Source: Pseudomonas salomonii
GTDB lineage: Bacteria > Pseudomonadota > Gammaproteobacteria > Pseudomonadales > Pseudomonadaceae
NCBI RefSeq assembly: GCF_900107155.1
Contig: NZ_FNOX01000007.1
Location: forward strand, 242,483-306,482
Direction: 5' to 3'
Length of the DNA: 64,000 bases
The notes below the pieces were generated by a model. That model made no database searches, was not told where the DNA came from, and saw only the letters and a list, made by a program, of their open reading frames with translations. The number at the start of each line of letters is the position of its first letter. Positions within the stretch are counted from its first letter, which is position 1. Positions 7,833 to 16,233 of this stretch are shown piece after piece. A program made the translations under genes and the position numbers.

Positions 7833-9204
7833 GACCGGTCTCCAGCCAGTTCAGCGGCGCACAGTCGGCGAACGGCAGCTCCAGCTGTTGCAGCGCGGCG
7901 TGCCAGTCGCCCAGGCGCTCGGCGTCCAGCGCTTGGCCGGGTGGCGCTTGCAACAGCCATACGCGGGTGGCGGTGGCGCTGCGGGCCAGCTCGGCGATCA
8001 GCGCCAGGCTGCCGCGATCCGGCGAGCGGCGCGGGTCACAGGCAATGGCCAGGCGTGCGGGCGGGAAGCGCGTGAGTTGTTCCAGCAGTTTGTTGCGCGA
8101 TTCGCGGCTGTCGAGGATGCCGGCGTTCTTGACGCTGTTCGGCAGCTTGGGCGGCCACGGGTGCTGACCGTCGAGTTCGATGGCCACCAGCAGGGCGCCG
8201 TCGCTTTCCAGTTCGCTGATGCCGCCAGTGACGTGGTGCAGTTGTTCGGGCGCGGCGTCGTTGACGCCCAGCCGTTCACTGCTGGGCATCAGGCGTTCAC
8301 GCAGTTGGCTGTAGCCGGGCAGGTTGAGGTCCAGGCGCAACGCAGCGCGGCCGTGCTTCCAGCGCCACAAACACAGCAGCGCGAGGAGCAATCGGGGCAG
8401 CAGGCCATACACCAGCAGCACGCCTACCAGCCAAGCGGCCCAGGCCTGGCGGGCGCTTTCGATATTCAGGGCCGAGTCGCCACTGGCGCGGATCATCTCC
8501 ACCGTCGGCACATTAAAACCGAGCAAGGCGGGCAGGCTGCCGAGGGCTTGGGTCACGGCGACAAAAGTATCGGCGCCGAGGATGGTGGTTTCCCACACAA
8601 AACCATAGCGCCGCGTGGCCAGCAGTGTCAGCAGAATCACCATGGCGCTGAGCAGCGCCAGCAACCACAGGCTGTTGACCAGCACACCCACGGCCCAACG
8701 ATTGAGTTTCTGGCGCTGCAACAACAACAGCAGCGCAGGGGCTAATTGTGCGGCCCTGGCATCGCGGGCAAGTTTTTCGCTGAGCCACAACCACAGCCGC
8801 CCGAGGCTGGCGCCGTGTTCACCGGCAAACAGCAAGCCCAACGCCCAGCTGATTAACAGGATCAGGTTCAAGCCGAGCAGGCTGCCCAAGGCCCAGAACA
8901 CATTCACCGGCGTCAGGCCGTTGCCCAAGGCGGCAAAGGCCAGCCCGGCACCACTGATCACGGCGACTACCGCCAGCAGCACCAACGCCAAACGCGCGCC
9001 TTGCAGCCAGCGGCTGAGGGCGGCCGTCAGCCCGTCGCGCTCGGCCAGATGCAGGGCGCGCTGTTGGATGCGCGTGGGCAAATCGCCACCGGCCGTGCGG
9101 GCCAGGCGGTTGGCTTCCAGGTCTTCCAAAGGGCCTGCGTGTTCTTCGCGCAGGCGTACGGTTTCGGTCAGCCAAAGTGTATGCAGCGGGTTCAGAGCAG
9201 TCAC
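7825..9204 (-). CDS. DUF2868 family membrane protein
   Basis: A 459-residue integral membrane protein of the DUF2868 type. Hydrophobic segments are visible around residues 70-90, 105-128, 155-185 and 235-275, followed by a soluble C-terminal domain with ARLAIACDPRRSPDRG. The N-terminus is cytosolic in character (LWLTETVRLREEHAG). The start is a GTG (reverse complement at 9202-9204); no better ATG lies nearby. It is the first gene of a two-gene unit with the DUF3482 GTPase and divergent from folA with 69 bases between them. The function is unknown; a GTP-regulated membrane complex is an inference from the pairing. Confidence 0.85.
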   Translation of the reverse strand: MTALNPLHTLWLTETVRLREEHAGPLEDLEANRLARTAGGDLPTRIQQRALHLAERDGLTAALSRWLQGARLALVLLAVVAVISGAGLAFAALGNGLTPVNVFWALGSLLGLNLILLISWALGLLFAGEHGASLGRLWLWLSEKLARDARAAQLAPALLLLLQRQKLNRWAVGVLVNSLWLLALLSAMVILLTLLATRRYGFVWETTILGADTFVAVTQALGSLPALLGFNVPTVEMIRASGDSALNIESARQAWAAWLVGVLLVYGLLPRLLLALLCLWRWKHGRAALRLDLNLPGYSQLRERLMPSSERLGVNDAAPEQLHHVTGGISELESDGALLVAIELDGQHPWPPKLPNSVKNAGILDSRESRNKLLEQLTRFPPARLAIACDPRRSPDRGSLALIAELARSATATRVWLLQAPPGQALDAERLGDWHAALQQLELPFADCAPLNWLETGHD

Positions 9205-9273
9205 GCGCCGTCCTGTTGAGCAAGTGAGCTTGGAGCATAACCGCAGACTCGTGGCTCTGGTATTCTCGTCGGC

Positions 9274-9786
9274 ATGAAAAAAACTCTCCCTTTAAGCCTG
9301 ATCGCAGCCCTCGGTGAAAACCGCGTGATCGGCGTCGACAACAGCATGCCCTGGCATTTGCCGGGGGATTTCAAATATTTCAAGGCCACCACGCTCGGCA
9401 AGCCGATCATTATGGGGCGCAAGACCTGGGATTCCTTGGGCCGACCGTTGCCGGGGCGCCTGAACATTGTGGTCAGCCGTCAGACCGGCTTGGCGCTGGA
9501 AGGTGCGGAAGTTTTTCCGTCACTGGACGCGGCGGTTGAGCGGGCAGAAGCCTGGGCGCTGGAACAGGGCGTGGATGAGCTGATGCTGATCGGCGGTGCG
9601 CAGTTGTATGCGCAAGGGCTGGAGCAGGCGGATCGCCTGTATTTGACGCGGGTGGCGTTGAGCCCGGCAGGCGATGCCTGGTTTCCGGAGTTTGATTTGA
9701 ACCAATGGAAGCTGGTGTCAAACGTCGAGAACCTGGCTGAAGGCGATAAGCCTGCCTACAACTTCGAAGTCTGGGAAAAAGCTTAA
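9274..9786 (+). CDS. folA: Dihydrofolate reductase
   Basis: The NADPH-dependent reductase that makes tetrahydrofolate from dihydrofolate; the cytosolic target of trimethoprim. The 170-residue length is normal. The N-terminal motif SLIAALGENRVIG, the loop MPWHLPGDFKYFK with the catalytic acid Asp, the NADPH site IIMGRKTWDSLGRPLPGR, and LMLIGGAQLYAQ are all present. It stands alone between a divergent membrane-protein gene and a REPIN. The position matches PA0350 in P. aeruginosa. Confidence 0.97.
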   Translation: MKKTLPLSLIAALGENRVIGVDNSMPWHLPGDFKYFKATTLGKPIIMGRKTWDSLGRPLPGRLNIVVSRQTGLALEGAEVFPSLDAAVERAEAWALEQGVDELMLIGGAQLYAQGLEQADRLYLTRVALSPAGDAWFPEFDLNQWKLVSNVENLAEGDKPAYNFEVWEKA

Positions 9787-9790
9787 AAGC

Positions 9791-9873
9791 ATCGCAGGCA
9801 AGCCAGCTCCCACAGTTGACCGAGTTCTCCTGAGGAAACCGATTCAACTGTGGGAGCTGGCTTGCCTGCGATA
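9791..9873. repeat. REPIN A (GCTGGCTTGCCTGCGA type)
   Basis: Two inverted REP sequences. ATCGCAGGCAAGCCAGCTCC opens the element and its complement closes it, with matching GTTGA/TCAAC arms around a short loop. It lies between the convergent folA and tcyP genes, where it may also act as a transcription barrier. Confidence 0.92.
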
Positions 9874-9881
9874 GCGGTCTA

Positions 9882-11273
9882 TCAGACCTGCGCTAATTCA
9901 GCATGCTCATCAGCATCCAGCAGCGCTTTATCCGTCTGCCCCATGATCTGGCTGGTAATCGCCCCGGCGGTCATCGAACCATTCACGTTCAACGCCGTGC
10001 GGCCCATGTCGATCAACGGTTCCACGGAAATCAGCAGCGCCACCAGTGACACCGGCAAGCCCATCGCCGGCAGCACGATCAGCGCGGCGAAGGTCGCACC
10101 GCCGCCCACGCCTGCCACACCGGCCGAACTCAGGGTCACAATCGCCACCAATGTTGCGATCCACAGTGGGTCCAGCGGGTTGATGCCCACGGTCGGTGCG
10201 ACCATCACCGCCAGCATGGCCGGATAGAGACCGGCGCAACCGTTCTGGCCGATGGTCGCGCCAAACGAGGCGGCAAACCCGGCGATGGACTGCGGGATAC
10301 CCAGGCGACGAGTCTGCGCTTCAATGCTCAGCGGAATGGCGGCTGCGCTGGAGCGGCTGGTGAAGGCAAACGTCAGCACCGGCCAGACCTTGCGGAAAAA
10401 CCGCAGCGGGTTGATCCCTGCCAGCGACAGCAACAGGCCATGCACCACAAACATCAGGCCCAGTGCCAGGTACGAAACCACCACAAAGCTGCCGAGCTTG
10501 ATGATGTCTTGCAGGTTGGAGCCGGCGACCACTTTGGTCATCAGTGCCAACACACCGTAAGGCGTCAGCTTCATGACCAGGCGCACCAGACGCATTACCC
10601 AGGCTTGCAGAGTGTCGATGGCGTTGAGCACTTTCTGGCCCTTTTCCACGTCATCCTTGAGCAGTTGCAGCGCGGCAACCCCCAGGAATGCGGCGAAAAT
10701 CACCACGCTGATGATCGACGTCGGCTTGGCGCGGGCAAGATCTGCAAACGGGTTGGCCGGCACGAACGACAGCAGCAGCTGCGGGATATTCAGGTCGGCC
10801 ACCTTGCCGGCGTAATCGCTCTGGATCACTTGCAGGCGTGCCATTTCCTGGGTGCCGGCCACCAGGCCCTCGGCGGTGAGGCCGAACAGGTTGGTCAGGC
10901 CGATACCGATCAGCGCCGCAATCGCGGTGGTGAACAGCAGCGTGCCGATGGTCAGGAAGCTGATCTTGCCCAGGGACGAGGCGTTATGCAGGCGCGCCAC
11001 GGCACTGAGGATCGAGGCGAACACCAGCGGGATCACGATCATTTGCAGCAATTGCACGTAGCCATTGCCGACCAGATCAAACCAGCTGATCGAGGCCTTG
11101 AGCACCGGGTTGCCGTCGCCATAAAGGGTGTGCAGCACCGTACCGAACACCACGCCCAAGACGAGGGCAAACAGCACCTTCTTGGCGAGGCTCCAGTTGG
11201 TGCGACGGGTTTGTGCCAGGCCCAGCAACAGGGCCACGAACACCAGTAAGTTGAGAATCAGGGGCAGATTCAT
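9882..11273 (-). CDS. tcyP: L-cystine:cation symporter, DAACS family
   Basis: An inner-membrane secondary transporter of 463 residues, the same length as E. coli YdjN/TcyP. The family imports cystine (dicarboxylate/amino acid:cation symporter fold) with sodium or protons. Visible are eight or more hydrophobic segments, the segment LQMIVIPLVFASILSA, the serine-rich re-entrant loop FAFTSRSSAAAIPLS and the cation-site region GATIGQNGCAGLYPAM. It is transcribed alone, convergent with folA and divergent from pchP. An AT-rich inverted repeat at 11347-11367 in the upstream region could be a CysB-type operator. A C4-dicarboxylate substrate is less likely given the overall TcyP likeness. Confidence 0.88.
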   Translation of the reverse strand: MNLPLILNLLVFVALLLGLAQTRRTNWSLAKKVLFALVLGVVFGTVLHTLYGDGNPVLKASISWFDLVGNGYVQLLQMIVIPLVFASILSAVARLHNASSLGKISFLTIGTLLFTTAIAALIGIGLTNLFGLTAEGLVAGTQEMARLQVIQSDYAGKVADLNIPQLLLSFVPANPFADLARAKPTSIISVVIFAAFLGVAALQLLKDDVEKGQKVLNAIDTLQAWVMRLVRLVMKLTPYGVLALMTKVVAGSNLQDIIKLGSFVVVSYLALGLMFVVHGLLLSLAGINPLRFFRKVWPVLTFAFTSRSSAAAIPLSIEAQTRRLGIPQSIAGFAASFGATIGQNGCAGLYPAMLAVMVAPTVGINPLDPLWIATLVAIVTLSSAGVAGVGGGATFAALIVLPAMGLPVSLVALLISVEPLIDMGRTALNVNGSMTAGAITSQIMGQTDKALLDADEHAELAQV

Positions 11274-11346
11274 TGAAGCTCCGTTGAGAAGGCAGCCAAT
11301 CGCGCGAGCCTGCGATTGCGAACCGGGAAGCCTAACAGTTTGAAAT

Positions 11347-11367
11347 ATATTGATTTAATACCAATAT
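11347..11367. promoter_or_regulatory. AT-rich inverted repeat ATATTG-N9-CAATAT, possible LysR-type operator
   Basis: A perfect 6-bp inverted repeat with a 9-bp spacer, set in strongly AT-rich DNA between divergent tcyP and pchP. The core TTG-N9-CAA resembles LysR-type recognition sites, and CysB (LysR type) controls cystine transporters in enterobacteria. Assignment to CysB is inference. Confidence 0.35.
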
Positions 11368-11514
11368 GGAATGTCGACTGTCGTTTTTGGAATAAGCATT
11401 TGGCGCTCAGGCACATGCCCTTGGCGTTATCACGACGCAAGCGGTCGTGCTCGGGCGATAACTGTCATACAGATTTGTTAGCGTCGATGTCTTTCACTCA
11501 GGGATAAAACGCTT

Positions 11515-12573
11515 ATGAAGCTCGCGCCAAAACTACTTGCCGCTGCCTTCTGCCTCGGCCTCGTCAGCCAGGCATTTGCCGCCACCGAGTTGAAACACTG
11601 GCCGGCGCCCGCCGCCGAGCAACTGAACAAGATGATCGCCGCGAATGCCAACAAGGGTAACTTCGCGGTGTTCGACATGGACAACACCAGTTACCGCTAC
11701 GACCTCGAAGAGTCCTTGCTGCCCTACATGGAAAACAAGGGCCTGATCACCCGCGAGAGCATGGACCCGTCCCTGAAGCTGATGCCGTTCAAGGACACCG
11801 CCGACCACAAGGAAAGCTTGTTCAGCTACTACTATCGCCTCTGCGAAGTCGACGACATGGTTTGCTACCCATGGGTTGCGCAGATTTTCTCGGGCTTCAC
11901 CCTCAAGGAACTCAAGGTCCAGGTGGACGAGCTGATGGCTTCCGGCAAGCCGGTGCCGGTCACCTATTTTGAAGGCGACGTGGTGAAGAAATCCGAGGTA
12001 CAGCCGCCGAAAGTCTTCACCGGCCAGGCCGAGCTGTACAACAAGCTGATGGAAAACGGCATCGAAGTGTATGTGATGACCGCCGCCTCCGAGGAGTTGG
12101 TGCGCATGGTCGCCGCCGACCCTAAGTACGGCTACAACGTCAAACCCGAGAACGTGATTGGCGTGAGCACCTTGCTCAAAGACCGCAAGACTGGCGAGCT
12201 GACCACGGCGCGTAAGCAGATCACTGCGGGCAAATATGACGAGAAGGCCAACCTTGGCCTCGAACTCACCCCGTACCTGTGGACGCCGGCGACGTGGATG
12301 GCGGGTAAGCACGCAGCGATCCTGACTTACATCGACGAGTGGAAAAAGCCGGTGATCGTCGGCGGTGATACGCCGACCAGCGACGGCTACATGCTGTTCC
12401 ACGATGTGGACGTGGCCAAGGGCGGTGTTCACTTGTGGATCAACCGCAAGGACAAATACATGACCCAGCTTAACGGGATGATGGCCAAGCACGCGGCGGC
12501 GCAGGCCAAGGAAGGGCTGCCGGTGACGGCGGATAAAAACTGGGTGATCGTGAAACCTGACGAGATTCAGTAA
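11515..12573 (+). CDS. pchP: Phosphorylcholine phosphatase, HAD superfamily
   Basis: A periplasmic HAD phosphatase that releases phosphate from phosphorylcholine, providing choline from host or plant lipids. The precursor is 352 residues with a Sec signal peptide (cleavage near AFAATE, residue 22). HAD motif 1 is FDMDNT, with nucleophile Asp54 and Asp56 in precursor numbering. Motif 2 is YVMTAAS. Motif 3/4 includes VIVGGDTPTSDGYML. The overall match is to P. aeruginosa PchP, which lies elsewhere in that genome as far as I recall; its place here next to tcyP is not part of the PA0350 gene order. It ends just before a REPIN. Confidence 0.9.
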   Translation: MKLAPKLLAAAFCLGLVSQAFAATELKHWPAPAAEQLNKMIAANANKGNFAVFDMDNTSYRYDLEESLLPYMENKGLITRESMDPSLKLMPFKDTADHKESLFSYYYRLCEVDDMVCYPWVAQIFSGFTLKELKVQVDELMASGKPVPVTYFEGDVVKKSEVQPPKVFTGQAELYNKLMENGIEVYVMTAASEELVRMVAADPKYGYNVKPENVIGVSTLLKDRKTGELTTARKQITAGKYDEKANLGLELTPYLWTPATWMAGKHAAILTYIDEWKKPVIVGGDTPTSDGYMLFHDVDVAKGGVHLWINRKDKYMTQLNGMMAKHAAAQAKEGLPVTADKNWVIVKPDEIQ

Positions 12574-12588
12574 TACCGAGGCGCCTGC

Positions 12589-12670
12589 TTCGCGAGCAAG
12601 CCCGCTCCCACATTCGACCGCATGCTCATGTTGGAACTCGGTCAAGTGTGGGAGCGGGCTTGCTCGCGAA
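12589..12670. repeat. REPIN B (GCGGGCTTGCTCGCGA type)
   Basis: An inverted pair of REP sequences, TTCGCGAGCAAGCCCGCTCC and its complement, between convergent pchP and ilvD. A loop of about 30 bases separates the arms. Confidence 0.92.
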
Positions 12671-12710
12671 AGCAGTGTGCCAGGCCATACATGAGTCGGC
12701 TGGCCCACCG

Positions 12711-12740
12711 CCATCGCAGGCAAGCCAGCTCCCACAGTTG
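12711..12740. repeat. Solitary REP half-site C (GCTGGCTTGCCTGCGA type)
   Basis: A single REP of the second sequence type (CATCGCAGGCAAGCCAGCTC) with no partner, about 40 bases beyond REPIN B. The two types thus sit side by side. Confidence 0.85.
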
Positions 12741-12771
12741 ATCTCTGTAGTCTGGGGGATTTTCTTCAGGC

Positions 12772-12805
12772 AAAAAAAATGCCCCGCACGTGGCGGGGCA
12801 TTTTT
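12772..12805 (-). terminator. Rho-independent terminator of ilvD, potentially bidirectional
   Basis: A perfect 8-bp stem TGCCCCGC/GCGGGGCA with loop ACGTG, flanked by A8 on the left and T5 on the right. Read on the minus strand it ends in a run of eight U, 12 bases after the ilvD stop codon. The T run also allows termination of rightward transcripts from pchP. Confidence 0.93.
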
Positions 12806-12816
12806 ATGGGCGGGGC

Positions 12817-14658
12817 TTACAGGCCGTCAAGCATCGCCTTGTTACGCACAGCACCTTTGTCGGCACTGGTGGCCAGCAGGGCATAGGCTTTCAACGCGGT
12901 GGTGACTTTGCGCGGACGCTTCTCCACCGGCTTCCAGCCTTTTTTGTCCTGCTCGACGCGGCGTGCAGCCAGTTCTTCGTCACTGATCAGCAGGTTGATC
13001 GAGCGGTTCGGAATGTCGATCAGCACCTTGTCGCCATCCTGTACCAGACCAATCGCACCGCCGGCAGCAGCTTCCGGCGAGGCGTGGCCGATGGACAGGC
13101 CCGAAGTACCGCCAGAGAAACGCCCGTCGGTCAGCAAGGCGCAGGCTTTGCCCAGGCCCTTGGACTTCAGGTAGGACGTCGGGTAGAGCATCTCCTGCAT
13201 ACCCGGGCCGCCTTTCGGGCCTTCGTAGCGGATGATCACGATGTCGCCTTCTTTCACTTCGTCGGCAAGGATGCCGCGTACCGAGCTGTCCTGGCTTTCG
13301 TAGATCTTGGCGCGGCCTTCGAACACGTGGATGGATTCATCCACACCGGCGGTTTTCACCACGCAGCCGTCGAGGGCGATGTTGCCGTACAGCACGGCCA
13401 GGCCGCCTTCTTGCGAGTAAGCGTGCTCGACACTGCGGATGCAGCCGTTTTCACGGTCGTCGTCCAGGGTTTCCCAGCGGGTCGACTGGCTGAACGCGGT
13501 TTGGGTCGGGATACCCGCCGGGCCGGCCTTGAAGAAGTGATGCACCGCTTCGTCGTCAGTCTGGGTGATGTCCCACTTGGCGATGCCTTCGGCCAGGGAT
13601 TTGCTGTGCACGGTAGGCAGGTCGGTGTGCAACAGACCGCCACGGGCCAGCGAGCCGAGGATCGAGAAGATCCCGCCGGCGCGGTGCACGTCTTCCATGT
13701 GGTACTTCTGGATGTTCGGCGCGACTTTGCACAGTTGCGGCACGTGACGGGACAGGCGGTCGATGTCGCGCAGGTCGAAGTCGATCTCGGCTTCTTGCGC
13801 GGCGGCCAGCAAGTGCAGGATGGTGTTGGTGGAACCGCCCATGGCGATGTCCAGGGTCATGGCGTTTTCGAACGCCTTGAAGTTGGCGATATTGCGCGGC
13901 AGCACCGACTCATCGTTTTCGGTGTAGTAACGCTTGCACAGCTCGACGATGGTGCGGCCGGCCTGCAGGAACAGCTGTTCGCGGTCGCTGTGGGTGGCCA
14001 GCGTGGAGCCGTTGCCCGGCAAGGCCAGGCCCAGGGCTTCCACCAGGCAGTTCATCGAGTTGGCGGTGAACATGCCGGAGCACGAACCGCAGGTCGGGCA
14101 GGCGCTGCGTTCGTATTCCGCGACCTTCTCGTCAGAAGCGCTGGAATCGGCGGCGATGACCATGGCGTCGACCAGGTCGAGGCCGTGGGAGGCGAGCTTG
14201 GTCTTGCCGGCTTCCATCGGGCCGCCGGAGACGAAGATCACCGGGATGTTCAGGCGCAGGGCGGCCATCAACATGCCAGGGGTGATCTTGTCGCAGTTGG
14301 AAATGCACACGATGGCGTCGGCGCAGTGGGCGTTGACCATGTATTCCACGGAGTCGGCGATGATCTCGCGGCTCGGCAGCGAATACAGCATGCCGTCATG
14401 GCCCATGGCGATGCCGTCATCCACGGCGATGGTGTTGAATTCCTTGGCTACGCCACCGGCGCGTTCGATTTCGCGGGCGACCAGTTGGCCCAGGTCCTTG
14501 AGGTGGACGTGGCCCGGTACGAACTGGGTGAACGAGTTGGCAATCGCGATGATCGGCTTCTTGAAGTCGTCATCTTTCATCCCCGTGGCACGCCACAGTG
14601 CGCGGGCGCCGGCCATGTTGCGGCCGTGGGTGGATGTTTTCGAGCGGTAATCTGGCAT
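12817..14658 (-). CDS. ilvD: Dihydroxy-acid dehydratase
   Basis: The third enzyme of valine, leucine and isoleucine synthesis, dehydrating dihydroxyisovalerate and dihydroxymethylvalerate. It has 613 residues, the usual length of the long IlvD class. The iron-sulfur ligands are in CISNCDKITPGM and CPTCGSCSGMFTANSMN. MPDYRSKTSTHGRNMAGARA is the conserved N-terminus and confirms the start. DGRFSGGTSGLSIGH lies near the C-terminus. It is transcribed alone, with a strong terminator downstream. The 242 bases upstream hold no gene; they carry a tandem CTAATCAGGTA motif at 14675-14700 of unknown meaning. Confidence 0.98.
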   Translation of the reverse strand: MPDYRSKTSTHGRNMAGARALWRATGMKDDDFKKPIIAIANSFTQFVPGHVHLKDLGQLVAREIERAGGVAKEFNTIAVDDGIAMGHDGMLYSLPSREIIADSVEYMVNAHCADAIVCISNCDKITPGMLMAALRLNIPVIFVSGGPMEAGKTKLASHGLDLVDAMVIAADSSASDEKVAEYERSACPTCGSCSGMFTANSMNCLVEALGLALPGNGSTLATHSDREQLFLQAGRTIVELCKRYYTENDESVLPRNIANFKAFENAMTLDIAMGGSTNTILHLLAAAQEAEIDFDLRDIDRLSRHVPQLCKVAPNIQKYHMEDVHRAGGIFSILGSLARGGLLHTDLPTVHSKSLAEGIAKWDITQTDDEAVHHFFKAGPAGIPTQTAFSQSTRWETLDDDRENGCIRSVEHAYSQEGGLAVLYGNIALDGCVVKTAGVDESIHVFEGRAKIYESQDSSVRGILADEVKEGDIVIIRYEGPKGGPGMQEMLYPTSYLKSKGLGKACALLTDGRFSGGTSGLSIGHASPEAAAGGAIGLVQDGDKVLIDIPNRSINLLISDEELAARRVEQDKKGWKPVEKRPRKVTTALKAYALLATSADKGAVRNKAMLDGL

Positions 14659-14900
14659 GGAGCACTCCGGGCGGCTAATCAGGTAACTACTAATCAGGTA
14701 CTACTGGGGAGTGAGCTTCTATTGACGTCTGGAACACCCGAAAAATGGCCGTGGTGTCCAAAAGTTGCCACTCGCGTCGCGGGATCGCCGCTTGCTTGGG
14801 CCTCGAGCTCATAAACCCGCCGGGGGATGACTGGCGATGAATAGGCCGATTCTACACCGCTGGTGGCTGGAGGGAATGATCGAAACCGTGAAGATAGCGG

Positions 14901-16091
14901 CTACAGGACGTGTGGGCGTCGTTTGATCAGCGCATTCAGGGCGAGCCCGGCGGCACTCAGGATTAGAAAGCACAGGGCTAGCGCGGTGGTCAGGTTGGTG
15001 GTGGCCAGGTTGATCACCAGGCTGATCAGGCCGCCGCACATGAAAATCAGCAAGCTACCGGCAGAGGTCGCCGTGCCAGCCAGTTGCGGGTAGAGGCTCA
15101 TGGCCTTGGAGTTGGCGATGGGTCGACAGATGGTGGTGCCGGCTGTGCAGATCAACATCGGGATCAGCACCGTGGCGGCCGACAGGCCGAACTGCCAGGC
15201 CAGCCAGAGCATGACCAGGCCTGACACAGTGATCAGCAACAGGCCGGTGTTGATTTGCCGGTCGGCGTCCATTTTGCGATGCAGGAAACTGGCAATCACT
15301 CCGCCGCAGACGTAGGCTGCGCCGTACAGCAGCAATGCCCAGGCGAATTGATAGGTCGACAGGTTCAAACGCTCCATGAAGATCAGGGGCGACATCACGA
15401 TAAACGAGAAATGGCAGGCAAAGGCCAGGGCGGAAATCAGCCAATAGCTGACGAAACGGAGGTCGGAAAACAGCAGCCAATAGCCGCTGAAGAACTGTAG
15501 CGGTGAAGGGCGATGGCTGCTGCGCGAGTCGTGCAGCAGGTGTGCGGACCAGAGCCACACCACTATGGCCAACACGATAAACACGTAAAAACTCGCCTGC
15601 CAGCCGCCATAAATTTGCAGCCAGGTGCCCATCAGTGGCGAGCTTGAGATGAACACTCCGCCGGCAGTGGTCATCCAGATTCGAATCCGCTGCAGTTCCC
15701 GTCCTGTAAACAAGTCCTGGATCAGCGCCTGCGACAGGGCAAACGCCCCGCACCCTACGGCCTGAACCACGCGAAAGCCGATAAACCAACTGAAATCCGG
15801 AGCCAGCAAACAACCGGCTGCACCCAACGCCGATAAAGCAATGCCTGCCAGCAGCAGTTTTTTGCGGCCGAACATGTCAGACAACGGACCTATCAGCAGC
15901 AACGAGACGGCCAGGCCAATGGCAAAAATACTGACGGACTGGGCGATTTCTGAAGGCGTGTGGCCAAAGTGATTGGAGAGGGCGGGAAAGGATGGCAGGA
16001 CTACGTCGAGGGGGAAGACGGCGAGCAGCGTCATGGTCATCAACAGTACGATGAAATATGACTTGTTTGATGTGGCTGTACTAATAGGCAT
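14901..16091 (-). CDS. MFS transporter, CmlA/Bcr-type drug exporter
   Basis: A 396-residue inner-membrane major facilitator with 12 predicted helices. Motif A is GPLSDMFGRKKLLLAG after TM2. The first helix has the LDVVLPSFPALSNHF pattern of the drug:H+ antiporter-1 group that contains CmlA/FloR and Bcr, so export of chloramphenicol-like compounds is possible, though the substrate is unknown. An open frame runs upstream to a TTG at 16157; I prefer ATG 16091 (MPISTATSNKSY), which puts the first helix at the expected distance. Neighbours are unrelated housekeeping genes, and I do not recall this gene in the P. aeruginosa segment, so it may be an insertion. Confidence 0.85.
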   Translation of the reverse strand: MPISTATSNKSYFIVLLMTMTLLAVFPLDVVLPSFPALSNHFGHTPSEIAQSVSIFAIGLAVSLLLIGPLSDMFGRKKLLLAGIALSALGAAGCLLAPDFSWFIGFRVVQAVGCGAFALSQALIQDLFTGRELQRIRIWMTTAGGVFISSSPLMGTWLQIYGGWQASFYVFIVLAIVVWLWSAHLLHDSRSSHRPSPLQFFSGYWLLFSDLRFVSYWLISALAFACHFSFIVMSPLIFMERLNLSTYQFAWALLLYGAAYVCGGVIASFLHRKMDADRQINTGLLLITVSGLVMLWLAWQFGLSAATVLIPMLICTAGTTICRPIANSKAMSLYPQLAGTATSAGSLLIFMCGGLISLVINLATTNLTTALALCFLILSAAGLALNALIKRRPHVL

Positions 16092-16187
16092 CGACCGGAC
16101 CACTCTATCCTTCCTTGTTGGGGGGGAGAGAGTCGGTTTGGCGGTAAGGGAAGTCAATGGAAGTGGCAGTAGGAAATAGCTGAAAGG

Positions 16188-16220
16188 CCCGTAGGATCAG
16201 TCGTTGACTGTTCCTACGGG
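16188..16220. terminator. Long hairpin downstream of rlmI
   Basis: A 9-bp stem CCCGTAGGA/TCCTACGGG encloses a second 5-bp stem CAGTC/GACTG with only a T:T mismatch between them. It lies 14 bases beyond the rlmI stop on the minus strand. No clear U run follows, so it may block or protect transcripts rather than act as a classic terminator. Confidence 0.55.
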
Positions 16221-16233
16221 AACCATCCTGTTA

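Noticed and set aside
12790..14814. A 674-codon open frame on the plus strand opposite ilvD
   Set aside because: It is a shadow of ilvD, which is certain from its iron-sulfur motifs, and it runs through the ilvD terminator hairpin.
16092..16157. A TTG-started N-terminal extension of the MFS exporter
   Set aside because: The extra 22 residues are polar, unlike the family, and ATG 16091 puts the first helix at the usual place.
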